A DNA stretch of 64,000 nucleotides. It comes from Stentor coeruleus. Its lineage: Eukaryota; Ciliophora; Heterotrichea; Heterotrichida; Stentoridae. The stretch spans positions 124,001 through 188,000 of the forward strand of contig MPUH01000001.1 of the NCBI GenBank assembly GCA_001970955.1. The letters run 5' to 3'. Of this stretch, positions 28,348-40,436 are shown piece after piece. Position 1 is the first letter of the stretch. Each line of letters opens with the position of its first letter. The notes beneath the pieces were generated by a model. It was not told the DNA's origin. It did no database searches and saw only the letters and a list, made by a program, of their open reading frames with translations. The translations under genes and the position numbers were made by a program.

Positions 28348-29907
28348 ATGGTTGAGGTTAATACAGAAAAGGTGTTCAATCATACAGAATTACTTACTAG
28401 ATGCAAAAATACAATAGAGGTAAGGGGTATATAGGAATTACATAGTGAAATTGATTATTATAAGGCTTTTAAGAAAGATACGGAATTTAAGTTTAAACAA
28501 AATGAAGCTAGGGTGGGGGAACTTGAAGAGATTGTCGTAAAGTATAGCAGGGATAATGAGAAATTACAGTATGAGAACTTATTTTTAACGGAAAAACTGG
28601 GGAATTATAATAAACTAATAGTCGAGTTGGGAGTTATACAAAGGGAAAATGCAGATCTTAAAAAAGAACTTGTTTTGGTAAGTGAAAAAAACACCCAATT
28701 TGATAAGGCTCAAATGATGGAAAAAGAATTAGAAAATGTGAGAATCGAACTAGAAAAAAAAAATTCTCATACTAAAGATATTCAAGAAGAATATGATAAA
28801 TTGTGTGAAGAGATAAAAAACTACGAAGACAAGATAAAAATGCTCAACACTTTATCTGAAGAAAATGGGTTACTTAAAGAAAAACTCTCAAAAGCAAGTG
28901 ATTATCAAGAAAACCATACAAAAAGACTCGCTAAAGTTCTAAAAGGAGAACTTAAAAAGAAATTCAAACTTAAAGAAGAAAGACTTAAATCAGAAATCAA
29001 TAATTCTATAGAAGAAATCCAAAAAACCATAAAATCAAACTCAATAGAATACTCAAAAATCAAAAAAGAAAACAATGAGCTTCAAAACAGAATTCAAGCT
29101 CTTGAGTCATCATTGAAATATAAAGAAAATAATCATCAAAGCTATGAGGAAAAAAACAATTTCTTACAAGAGAAACTTGAAATCACTGAAAGTACTTTAA
29201 AGAAAAAATTAAATGAAAAATCTATGCAAGTTATTGCTATTAGTAAACAATTTTCTGATTTAGAAAGAAAAAGTATAGAGAATCAAAACAATTTTGTTAA
29301 TAAGGAAAGAGAAATGCAAGAGATTATTAATAAACTGCAAAATAATACATCTAGTGAAATAAATGATTTAGTTAAGACTATTGAGTATTTAAAAGCTCAG
29401 AATATAGAAAAATCTCAACAAATAGAAACACTTGAGCAGTCATTAGAAAATACGAATAAATTTTTAGCTCAAACAATTTCTGATAAAAAAGCTCTAGAAA
29501 CAAGTATTAATGACTTAGAAATCACTTTAAAACAATTAGATATACAACAAACCAGACATAGTTTAGAAGAATTAAGTATTTTAAGACAAAAACTTCAACA
29601 AGAAGTTGAAGGGAAAAAGGAACTCCAGGAAAATTTCGAAAAGGTTAGAAAAAAATATGAGAGTCTACAAGAAAAAGTTGTCAAAGATGCGCAGTTTTTC
29701 AATATGGAAATTCTTAGAAAAGATCAGGATTTGCTTAGGGTTTCAAACTATTGTGATTCAAAAGTTAAAGAAAAAGATGCGGAGTTCGCTATAAAATATG
29801 AAGAAATTAGGTCAGAACTAAATGCGTTGTTAGAAGAGTTAATAAGCAACGATGCATCTTTAGAATGCTGTGGAGTTCTAGAGCAGATAATTCAAAGTTT
29901 AGAATGA
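28348..29907 (+). CDS. Coiled-coil protein, 514 aa (one 15-nt intron)
   Basis: Exons are 28348-28419 and 28435-29907. The first exon supplies the ATG and 24 codons (MVEVNTEKVFNHTELL...); without it the frame has no ATG near its beginning. Nearly the whole protein is heptad-rich coiled coil, full of E, K, L, Q and N (for example LENVRIELEKKNSHTKDIQ, LEQSLENTNKFLAQTISDK). It ends in a short non-coil segment (LISNDASLECCGVLEQ). It lies 38 nt after the polycystin stop on the same strand. No enzyme domain is present. A structural, cytoskeletal or basal-body role is likely but cannot be specified. Confidence 0.8.
28420..28434 (+). other. 15-nt intron of the coiled-coil gene
   Basis: The sequence is gtaaggggtatatag. 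It lies in phase 0, and its last codon in frame is TAG. It has T9-A10 like the other introns. Splicing joins ...NTIE to ELHSEID.... Confidence 0.92.
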
Positions 29908-30075
29908 TTTAATAATATTAGAATAAATTTATAACTTAAACATCAATTTTTATTGTAAAATTTACTTATAATATCCTATTATCAACCTTCAACATCAATC
30001 AAAAAATCTTATTATAACTTTTATTATGATTATCTTTATATAATAATAATTATTATCAGCTATATTCTAAATTAA

Positions 30076-31209
30076 ATGAATAACGGAACGTTTGAAGATT
30101 TCATGAAAAGCAACCTACCTGAGAGTTCTATTCTTAAGGTAATTCACAAGTCAATAGAAAACCTACATTCCTTAAGACGTTCAAAAAGCAAAAGTTTACC
30201 AAGGTCAACCCCAAGTCCTTATCAAAGCATATCCTCTCGTGAAAACCTAGTCAAAAAATATCAAAGGCCTAGTTCTAATATAATAAACCACATACCAAAG
30301 TCATTCCTTAACTCAGGCAGAACCCCAGAAACACAGTCAAATACAGTATCAAGATGTGAGTCACCATTGATTAAAAGAAAAAACCCAAGAGACAAGCCGA
30401 AAAGCGAATATTTCGAGCTTATCAAAAGCAAAGTTTCTAAAAAAATCAGCTTTTCTTCTGATACCAAAACTAAAGACCCTCAAGAAAAGCCTGACTCCAC
30501 AGCATTTTTCCAACAAATAATGCAGAACGTGACAAAAGACTTAAAAACCCTTAATGAAAATCAAAGCCTAATAGAAAAAAAAACTAAAAGCATGGGGATT
30601 AACTTATCACAAATAAACTCTTCACATCTTAGAACCCAAAGCGAAGTTCAAACTATCATGTCAAAATTATCTGAGCTTGAATCTTCTGAAATCCCTGAGA
30701 ATAAAAATGACCAGCCAGTAAAAGTTCTGCAGTTTATCGAAAAAATATCAAAAATCGAAAGTAATTATGAGTCATTTGTTGATAGGAGTAATGAAAATAT
30801 GAAGAATATGCAAAAAGAAATGTTAGATGCGAATCATAAAATCCAAGATCTTAAAGAATGTAATGAAATATTAACAGAATTGGTAACTTGTTTACAAAAA
30901 GAACCTTTGATTACTAAGAAAATTGTACATGATGCGGAAACTTTTATGGAAAGTCCAAGATATGAACTTGGGGAAACAATATCTTTAGAAAAGTTGGGAC
31001 CTGAGAGTATTGCTGGGGAGTTTATGAAGAAAAGAGAACAGTTGATTGCAGAGAAAGAAAAAATGGAGATGGAGTATAGGAATATACCACATAATAGTAA
31101 GAGTATGGCGAATAAGAAAAGAAAACAAGCTTTGGAAATGGAGTTATCGATGAACTACTCGAAATTAATGTCAATCAACGGCAAAATAAAAAAGTATCTA
31201 AATAAATAG
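30076..31209 (+). CDS. Hypothetical coiled-coil protein, 377 aa
   Basis: I do not recognise this protein. Residues 1-150 are Ser/Pro/Arg-rich and probably disordered (RRSKSKSLPRSTPSPYQSIS), a typical phosphorylation-prone region. Residues 150-270 form coiled coil (MSKLSELESSEIPENKNDQ, MKNMQKEMLDANHKIQDL), and a final helical part (EQLIAEKEKMEMEYRNIPH) ends in KKYLNK. It follows another coiled-coil gene on the same strand 168 nt upstream. A cytoskeletal role is a guess. The ATG follows TAAATTAA, the usual local context. Confidence 0.7.
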   Translation: MNNGTFEDFMKSNLPESSILKVIHKSIENLHSLRRSKSKSLPRSTPSPYQSISSRENLVKKYQRPSSNIINHIPKSFLNSGRTPETQSNTVSRCESPLIKRKNPRDKPKSEYFELIKSKVSKKISFSSDTKTKDPQEKPDSTAFFQQIMQNVTKDLKTLNENQSLIEKKTKSMGINLSQINSSHLRTQSEVQTIMSKLSELESSEIPENKNDQPVKVLQFIEKISKIESNYESFVDRSNENMKNMQKEMLDANHKIQDLKECNEILTELVTCLQKEPLITKKIVHDAETFMESPRYELGETISLEKLGPESIAGEFMKKREQLIAEKEKMEMEYRNIPHNSKSMANKKRKQALEMELSMNYSKLMSINGKIKKYLNK

Positions 31210-31443
31210 AATTAAATTGCTTGGAAGTTTGGGTTTTTAGATGGAAAAGCTAAGTTTGAATGGTGTTTATAGTGAAAATGATATAATTATGTTTGTAAAA
31301 AAAATATATTATGTTTTGAAGATCTTATGGTTTTGTAGCAAACTGACCATTTGATTTTATAAGAGTGGATGATACGTGCAAATATGAAATATATTAGCTA
31401 TTTAATTTTAATGCAAGAGTGCTAAGTTAATAGATTTACGTAA

Positions 31444-34359
31444 TTAAAGGTGGAAGTCCATTTCTGGGAGAATTGTCTTAGGGTGTTTATCGCCCCAAGC
31501 ATTATCAATCCTACCAATAGTTGGCCAGAATTTACCTCTCACTTTCACCCAAGACAGGGGAAAAGCAGCTTTTTCTCTAGTATACGGGCGTTCCCAAGGT
31601 AGCAATAAAACTTCATCTAATGAATGTGGGGCGTTTTTCAGCACATTATTTTTTTTATCTGCAACACCAGACTCAATTTCATGTATTTCTTCTCTAATTT
31701 TAATCAAAGAGTCACAAAGTCTATCTAACTCCCCTTTATCTTCACTTTCCGTAGGTTCAATCATCAAAGTTCCAGGTATTGGGAACGACATTGTTGGTGC
31801 ATGAAAACCAAAGTCCATAAGTCTTTTAGCAACATCTTCTTCAGTGACCTCCGCACTATGTTTAAATCCTCTTAAATCAATCAAAAGTTCATGAGCGACT
31901 TGACCTTGATGTCCAACATAAACAATATTGAAATATTTTTCTAAACGTTTTCTAACATAATTAGCATTTAAAATTGCATGTTTTGAACTTTCAGCTAAAC
32001 CTTTACTACCAAGAGCTTCTATATAAGCCCATGATATTGGAAGAATAGATGCTGATCCGAAATGAGATGCTGATATTTGTCCACCTGTACCACCTAAGCC
32101 TAATATAACATCTCTAGGTAAAAATGGTGTTAAATGAGCTCTGACACCAATTGGACCCATACCTGGACCACCACCACCATGAGGTATAGCAAAAGTTTTG
32201 TGTAGATTTAAATGACATACATCAGCGCCAATATGTCCTGGAGATGTTAAACCTACTTGTGCATTCATATTTGCCCCATCCATATATACTTGACCACCAT
32301 AATGATGAACTATATCAATTACTTCAACAATACCACTTTCAAATACTCCATGAGTTGATGGATATGTAACCATTAATGCACCTAAATCGTTTTTATGCTT
32401 TTCTGCTTTGATTTTCAGATCTTCTATTGAAATGTTCCCTGATTTATCGCAGGCAACTGGCACTACAGACATCCCAGCCATTGCTGCTGTTGCTGGATTT
32501 GTCCCATGAGCTGATGTTGGAATCAAACATACAGTTCTATGCAACTGTGAATGATGTTTGAAATAATTACGTATTGATATCAACCCAGAATATTCTCCTT
32601 GTGCCCCACTATTAGATTGAAAAGATATTTCATCAAATCCTGTAATAGCTTTGAGTTTTTCTCTTAAACCATTAATCATTTTCATATACCCTGTAGTCTG
32701 TGTTTGTGGAGCATGTGGGTGAATATTCCCAAATCCTGAATAAGTAATAGGGACCATTTCACATGTAGCATTAAGTTTCATAGTACATGAACCTAAAGGT
32801 ATCATAGAATTAGCTAACGAAATATCTTTTCTTTGTAAACGGTATAAATATCTAAGCATTTGGGATTCTGAATGTATACTGTTATATATAGAATGTGTAA
32901 GATATTCAGTATTTCTTAACATACTCTTAGGGAATTCCGGCCTTGGTTCAAAATTGAAGTTTTTAGATTTGTTTTTAGCTTCAGCAAACACAGATAAAAG
33001 TTTTTCTAATTCACTGAGCGTTGTAACTTCATCGAAACTCATAGAAACACAATCATTTGAATGTTTTCTTATATTCATTCCTTGTTGTACACATAAGTTA
33101 ATTATATTATCTGCATCGATTCCTTCAACAGAAACAGTATCAAAATAACTACCAGATCTAACATTATACCCGAGGCCTTTAAGATTTAAATCAGCTAAAG
33201 CTGCAAACATATGAACTCTTGAAGCTATAGACTTTAAACCTTCAGGACCATGATATACAGAATATAAACCTGCCATATTTGCTAATAAAGCTTGAGCTGT
33301 GCATATATTGCTTGAAGCTTTTTCTCTTCTTATATGTTGCTCACGGGTCTGCATAGTCATCCTATATGCAACTCCACCAATTCTATCTTTACTTACCCCA
33401 ATAATCCTCCCAGGCATTTTTCTTATATGCTCTTCTTTACCACTAAAAAAAGCTGCATGTGGTCCACCGAATCCCATCGGCACTCCAAACCTCTGTGAAT
33501 TCCCATAACAAATATCAGCACCCATTTCTCCAGGACTTTTCATCAAACACAAAGCTAGCAAATCACTTCCAATAATCAAACTCGCTTCTTTCGCATGAAC
33601 TTTCTCACTAAACTCTTTAAAATCTCTAATTTCCCCAAAAGTATCAGGTGTTTGAACAAGTACTCCAAACAAATCATCTGAAGAAAAATCATATTTGTCA
33701 ATATCAGTAACTAAAACTTTAATTCCCATAGGTTCAGCTCTAGTTTTAACTACATCAATAGTATTAGGAAAGACTTTATCAGAAACAACAAATAGATTCT
33801 TTTTTTTATTGATTATAGTAAAAGCCATAGCCATAGCTTCAGCTCCAGCTGTTGACTCATCTAATAAAGAAGCATTAGCTACAGGTAATCCAGTCAAATC
33901 ACTGACCATAGTTTGATAAACAAGTAAACTTTCAAGTCTTCCTTGGGATATTTCAGCTTGATATGGGGTATATGAAGTATACCATGCTGGGTTTTGAGTA
34001 ACATTTCTTAATATTACAGGTGGAGTATAAGTACCATAATATCCTCCTCCTAAAAAGTTCCGTGCTTGAGTATTTTCATTAGCTAAAGCTTCTAATTCTG
34101 CAAGGATTTCCTGCTCGGTCTTAGGCTCCCATTCAGGCAGGTTGTTTCGAGGAAGGTTTTCTGGAAGAGTTTTTTTGATAAGCTCATCTAATGAGGAAAC
34201 TCCAATCTCGTGAAGCATTTTTACACGTTCTGATACACTTGGGCCTATGTGTCGATCTACTAAATGGTTAGAAGGGGCTAAAGGGTCAAGTTTGAAATAG
34301 TATTCAAGGTTCTTGGTGCTCATGGCTCGGAAAGAGCTTAAACGCCTCAGAGCCAACAT
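31444..34359 (-). CDS. GLDC: Glycine dehydrogenase (decarboxylating), P-protein of the glycine cleavage system
   Basis: The 971-residue protein is full length for eukaryotic P-protein. It starts with an Arg/Ser-rich mitochondrial presequence (MLALRRLSSFRAMSTKN), then FVDRHIGPS-type sequence (LVDRHIGPSVSERVKML). The family motif FLGGGYYGTYTPPVILRN is present. In the C-terminal half, the PLP-binding lysine sits in HLNLHKTFAIPHGGGGPG near residue 720. The enzyme decarboxylates glycine using PLP and passes the methylamine to the lipoyl H-protein in mitochondria. The gene is intact, intronless and highly conserved. The other glycine-cleavage genes are not in this window. Confidence 0.98.
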   Translation of the reverse strand: MLALRRLSSFRAMSTKNLEYYFKLDPLAPSNHLVDRHIGPSVSERVKMLHEIGVSSLDELIKKTLPENLPRNNLPEWEPKTEQEILAELEALANENTQARNFLGGGYYGTYTPPVILRNVTQNPAWYTSYTPYQAEISQGRLESLLVYQTMVSDLTGLPVANASLLDESTAGAEAMAMAFTIINKKKNLFVVSDKVFPNTIDVVKTRAEPMGIKVLVTDIDKYDFSSDDLFGVLVQTPDTFGEIRDFKEFSEKVHAKEASLIIGSDLLALCLMKSPGEMGADICYGNSQRFGVPMGFGGPHAAFFSGKEEHIRKMPGRIIGVSKDRIGGVAYRMTMQTREQHIRREKASSNICTAQALLANMAGLYSVYHGPEGLKSIASRVHMFAALADLNLKGLGYNVRSGSYFDTVSVEGIDADNIINLCVQQGMNIRKHSNDCVSMSFDEVTTLSELEKLLSVFAEAKNKSKNFNFEPRPEFPKSMLRNTEYLTHSIYNSIHSESQMLRYLYRLQRKDISLANSMIPLGSCTMKLNATCEMVPITYSGFGNIHPHAPQTQTTGYMKMINGLREKLKAITGFDEISFQSNSGAQGEYSGLISIRNYFKHHSQLHRTVCLIPTSAHGTNPATAAMAGMSVVPVACDKSGNISIEDLKIKAEKHKNDLGALMVTYPSTHGVFESGIVEVIDIVHHYGGQVYMDGANMNAQVGLTSPGHIGADVCHLNLHKTFAIPHGGGGPGMGPIGVRAHLTPFLPRDVILGLGGTGGQISASHFGSASILPISWAYIEALGSKGLAESSKHAILNANYVRKRLEKYFNIVYVGHQGQVAHELLIDLRGFKHSAEVTEEDVAKRLMDFGFHAPTMSFPIPGTLMIEPTESEDKGELDRLCDSLIKIREEIHEIESGVADKKNNVLKNAPHSLDEVLLLPWERPYTREKAAFPLSWVKVRGKFWPTIGRIDNAWGDKHPKTILPEMDFHL

Positions 34360-36851
<2,492 letters not shown>

Positions 36852-37035
36852 TTAATAAGCTTATTTAGGTTTCAAAAAAAAATTTTTTTTATATATACTT
36901 ATTATATGTTGATATATATATAATGTTTAATATAAATATAATACAATAGATTCTATAAGGAATACTTTTATGGATATATTATTCATAGGAGAATATTGTA
37001 ATATTTTAATCGGCTAATGGTAAATGTGGATATAA

Positions 37036-38802
37036 ATGAAAAAGGTTGAAGTTGATCACGAATCTTTAAGAGATGGGCCTTTGAGGGAAAGAAGGTGCAC
37101 AGATGTATTGTGTTGCCTAATATTCTTCGCTTTTATTGGGGCTATGTGCTTTCTGGGTTATTATGGCTATCAGCATGGTGATCCTGAAAGTGTTATATAC
37201 CCTTACGATTCAGCTGGTAACCAATGTGGTAGACCAAAAACATCAGCTCAAGACTACGAATATGTTTATTTCTTAAACCCAACAGATGCGACAACACAAA
37301 CCAGATGGAAAGTTTGTGTTAAGAATTGCCCGACCGCAAGCGCTAATGAAACCATTGACTGCTATACAAATCGTTGGGTTACAAATTGTACCTTCATCGC
37401 CAATGGTACTTACTTCAGCCCATATGAATCTAAGAACTTCCTGCACAGACTTTGTATGCCACAAAAAGTTACTGACTCTTTTAAAGAATATCTTAGCAGT
37501 AATGAAATGATGTCTGCTGGTGCTGATATTATCAGATGCAAATACATAGTCTTAGGTGTCTTAGGAGTAGCTGTATTAGTATCTATTATCTATTTATTAT
37601 TCCTTAGATACTTTATAGGAGTAGTTGTTTGGATTGTCATCACCGCTTTAGTTGTCCTCTTTGCTTTATTTGGTGGGTATTACAACTATCAGATATACGA
37701 TGAAACTAAAGTCCTTGATGAGTCGACTAAGATTGAATATTGGTCAATATCTATTGCTTGTTATGTTGCCGCTTTCTTATCTTTCTGTGTTGCATTTTGT
37801 TTAAGAAAAAGAATCGAACTTGCTGCAGCTGTTATGAAAAGTGCGACAATTTTTATCGACGATGTATGGAGCGTTCTTTTCGTCCCGATTGTGTTTTTTA
37901 TCATCAGCGTTGTAGTTTTTGCTCTTTGGGTAACTGCATTGATATATTTATACTCATCTGGGACTATAGAAATAAAAGACACGAACATTGAAACAACATC
38001 AGTCTTAGCTAAATTTACTCATGACCAACAACTGAAAAATGCTTTATGGTTTGAGTTCCTCGGCATTGTCTGGATTAACAGTTTCAAAGTAGCCCTTTTA
38101 CAATTTATTATTTCTTTTGCTTGCTGCGTTTGGTACTTTACAGCAAATAAAGCTAGTCTTGATAAACCATTATGTCGTGGGATTATAAATGGCCTTTTCT
38201 ATCATTTAGGCTCTTTAGCTTTTGGGTCATTCATCCTTAGTCTTATTATTATCTTCAAATGGTTCCTTGGTATAATGACCAAACTTTATCAAGATACCCA
38301 AGGATCTAATCCTATTGTTGTTTGTATCTGCAAATGCGTCTTATGTTGTGTTCAATGCTTTGAAAGGTTTGTTAAATTCCTCGACCATCAAGCTTATATA
38401 AGAATTGCTATGACTGGGGAAAATTTCTGCTCAGCTGCACAGAATGCATTTGAAATGATATGGGAAAATGCTGGAAGGTTTACAGCTCTTGGAGGTGTAG
38501 GGACTGTATTTAACTTCTTAGGTAAAGTTGCTATAACTTGCGTTTCAGCATATGCAGGGTTCTTTTATATTACTCATGATGAGAAATTTATGGGTGAAAT
38601 CAATTCACCTGTTGGGCCGACGGTAGTTTTTCTTGTTGTGAGTTATTTGGTTGGGTCATTGTTTATGGGAGTTTATGAAATATCTGCTGATACGATAATA
38701 CAAGCTTTTATATTAGATGAAAAACTCCATGGTGTGAACTGTGCGGTTTATGCGCCAGAACCTATAAAAGAATTTATGGAAGAATATGGCAAAGATGACT
38801 AA
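37036..38802 (+). CDS. SLC44A: Choline-transporter-like protein (SLC44/CTL family)
   Basis: The 588-residue protein has the CTL pattern. The cytosolic N-terminus is followed by the first helix (CCLIFFAFIGAMCFLGYYGY) and the family motif GDPESVIYPYDSAGNQCG. A large Cys-rich loop follows (about 60-165), then about nine further helices. The C-terminal signature ENAFCSAAQNAF-like GENFCSAAQNAFEMIWENA is typical. SLC44 proteins carry choline or ethanolamine for phospholipid synthesis, and some sit in mitochondria. The start ATG follows ATATAA. The gene lies 184 nt after polyubiquitin. No break is seen. Confidence 0.94.
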   Translation: MKKVEVDHESLRDGPLRERRCTDVLCCLIFFAFIGAMCFLGYYGYQHGDPESVIYPYDSAGNQCGRPKTSAQDYEYVYFLNPTDATTQTRWKVCVKNCPTASANETIDCYTNRWVTNCTFIANGTYFSPYESKNFLHRLCMPQKVTDSFKEYLSSNEMMSAGADIIRCKYIVLGVLGVAVLVSIIYLLFLRYFIGVVVWIVITALVVLFALFGGYYNYQIYDETKVLDESTKIEYWSISIACYVAAFLSFCVAFCLRKRIELAAAVMKSATIFIDDVWSVLFVPIVFFIISVVVFALWVTALIYLYSSGTIEIKDTNIETTSVLAKFTHDQQLKNALWFEFLGIVWINSFKVALLQFIISFACCVWYFTANKASLDKPLCRGIINGLFYHLGSLAFGSFILSLIIIFKWFLGIMTKLYQDTQGSNPIVVCICKCVLCCVQCFERFVKFLDHQAYIRIAMTGENFCSAAQNAFEMIWENAGRFTALGGVGTVFNFLGKVAITCVSAYAGFFYITHDEKFMGEINSPVGPTVVFLVVSYLVGSLFMGVYEISADTIIQAFILDEKLHGVNCAVYAPEPIKEFMEEYGKDD

Positions 38803-38848
38803 TTAGGATAATAAGTATTTGGACTATTGAAATAATTTTGTTATTAGG

Positions 38849-40243
38849 ATGGTTTTTATTATTTTTTTGGCACATTTTATGTCTTTGATTGCATTTCATC
38901 TTATTTTATTGTGTGTTTTAATATTATACATGGGCTGTGGGTGTATAACAAGAAAAAGTTTCCTGATTATTCCAATAAAACGACGAAAGTCTTACGATTT
39001 CTCATTCCCTTACGAAAAAAAAGCAGGCATCGGCATTTACCTACTAAAAGAAGACCCTTTCCACAAACTTAACTGGGAAAAAATATCATCACAGCTCACT
39101 CCAATAATAATCCCAACTGAAATCCTTACTACTGACACAAAAATCTGCTCAAAAGTCAGAAAACTCATGATCCGCGGACCTCCAAACGACCAAAGATGGG
39201 AACTCTGGAAGACTTTTTTCAGTATAAAATCTTTTGCCAATTACAAAAACTTACCTATAGCATATCATTCATCATTAGAAATTATATTAAAAGATATCAG
39301 TAGGACTTTTCCTAATACAGATTATTTTGATATACAGAAATTTGGACATTATGGGCAAAATGCTTTGTATAGAGTTCTTAGTAAATTTGCAACGCAGTAT
39401 CCAAAAGTTGGATATTGTCAAGGGATGAATTATATTATAGGGTTTTTATTAATGGTTTCTGGGAGTAAAGAAGAAGAAGTGTATTTGTTTTTTGTTAGAC
39501 TTTGTGAAGAGTTTAATCTTTTTGAAGTTTTTAGTGAGGATATGAAGGAATTAAGGAAAAATATGTGGATTTTTGATAAGACGTTTGAAAAGTATTTTCC
39601 TGAACTGTATGGGCATTTCTGTGATCAGGAAATTACCAATGATATGTGGATTTTCAAATGGCTGTTGTCTTTTTTTACAACAAGTTTGCCAATAAGTGTA
39701 GTAGTTCGAATATGGGACTATATAATAATCAAAGGTATAAAAGGTTGCTTTCAAGTATCATTCGGTATTTTAAGCCTTCTACAAGCTGAACTGCTTAAAA
39801 GTGACATGTCTAATATCCTTAGGATATTTGAAAAATTAATTATGACTGAAATACCTGCAAAATACATCTTAAAAGCTGCGGAAAAAATTAAAATCAAAAG
39901 ACTTAAAATCGAAAAATACCGAAACGAATTTGATATGTTAAATGGAAGCAGTTTTTATAACACTGCCCCTGCTATACTTTTAAGTCCTATAAAAAAACAT
40001 CCTTGTGAAGAAAATATTATTACACAAGAAATCATAGAAACACTTGATGAACTTCCTCCTTTCCAAAAAAGTAAATCTGGGTTTAATACACCATTTAGGG
40101 CAAAAATTGGGCAGACTGTTAAACCTTATGATTATATTACTATGGGTAGGATATCTTTTATTGATGAAAGGTCAATTATTGAAGATAATATTTCTAATGT
40201 GAAGCGATTTCTTGGTGAATTTGATAATAAAAAAGATCCTTGA
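38849..40243 (+). CDS. TBC-domain Rab GTPase-activating protein
   Basis: The TBC domain spans about residues 105-330. It has the RGPP..RWELW entry motif, ILKDISRTFP with the catalytic Arg finger and VGYCQGMNYIIGFLL with the Gln finger. An active GAP for a Rab is therefore expected. The Rab cannot be named. The longest frame starts with a hydrophobic stretch of 27 residues. The second in-frame ATG at 38930 instead gives MGCGCITRKSF, an excellent myristoylation and palmitoylation signal, and I think this is the likelier start. Either way the N-terminus is membrane-bound. The tail after the TBC domain is charged and unconserved. The gene begins 46 nt after the SLC44 stop. Confidence 0.92.
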   Translation: MVFIIFLAHFMSLIAFHLILLCVLILYMGCGCITRKSFLIIPIKRRKSYDFSFPYEKKAGIGIYLLKEDPFHKLNWEKISSQLTPIIIPTEILTTDTKICSKVRKLMIRGPPNDQRWELWKTFFSIKSFANYKNLPIAYHSSLEIILKDISRTFPNTDYFDIQKFGHYGQNALYRVLSKFATQYPKVGYCQGMNYIIGFLLMVSGSKEEEVYLFFVRLCEEFNLFEVFSEDMKELRKNMWIFDKTFEKYFPELYGHFCDQEITNDMWIFKWLLSFFTTSLPISVVVRIWDYIIIKGIKGCFQVSFGILSLLQAELLKSDMSNILRIFEKLIMTEIPAKYILKAAEKIKIKRLKIEKYRNEFDMLNGSSFYNTAPAILLSPIKKHPCEENIITQEIIETLDELPPFQKSKSGFNTPFRAKIGQTVKPYDYITMGRISFIDERSIIEDNISNVKRFLGEFDNKKDP

Positions 40244-40436
40244 GATAGTTTTATTATACAAATGTATGGGAATAATAATAAATAATAATATGATTTTTTT
40301 GAGTTTCAGGTAAGAAAAGTTATTGATGCAATATAAGAAAAGTTTTTAATATATAAAAATAATCAAACGAATTCTAATTAAAATTGGTTCATCTGAACTA
40401 TCAAAATTTATTTCATTGAAATGAAAATAAAATAAA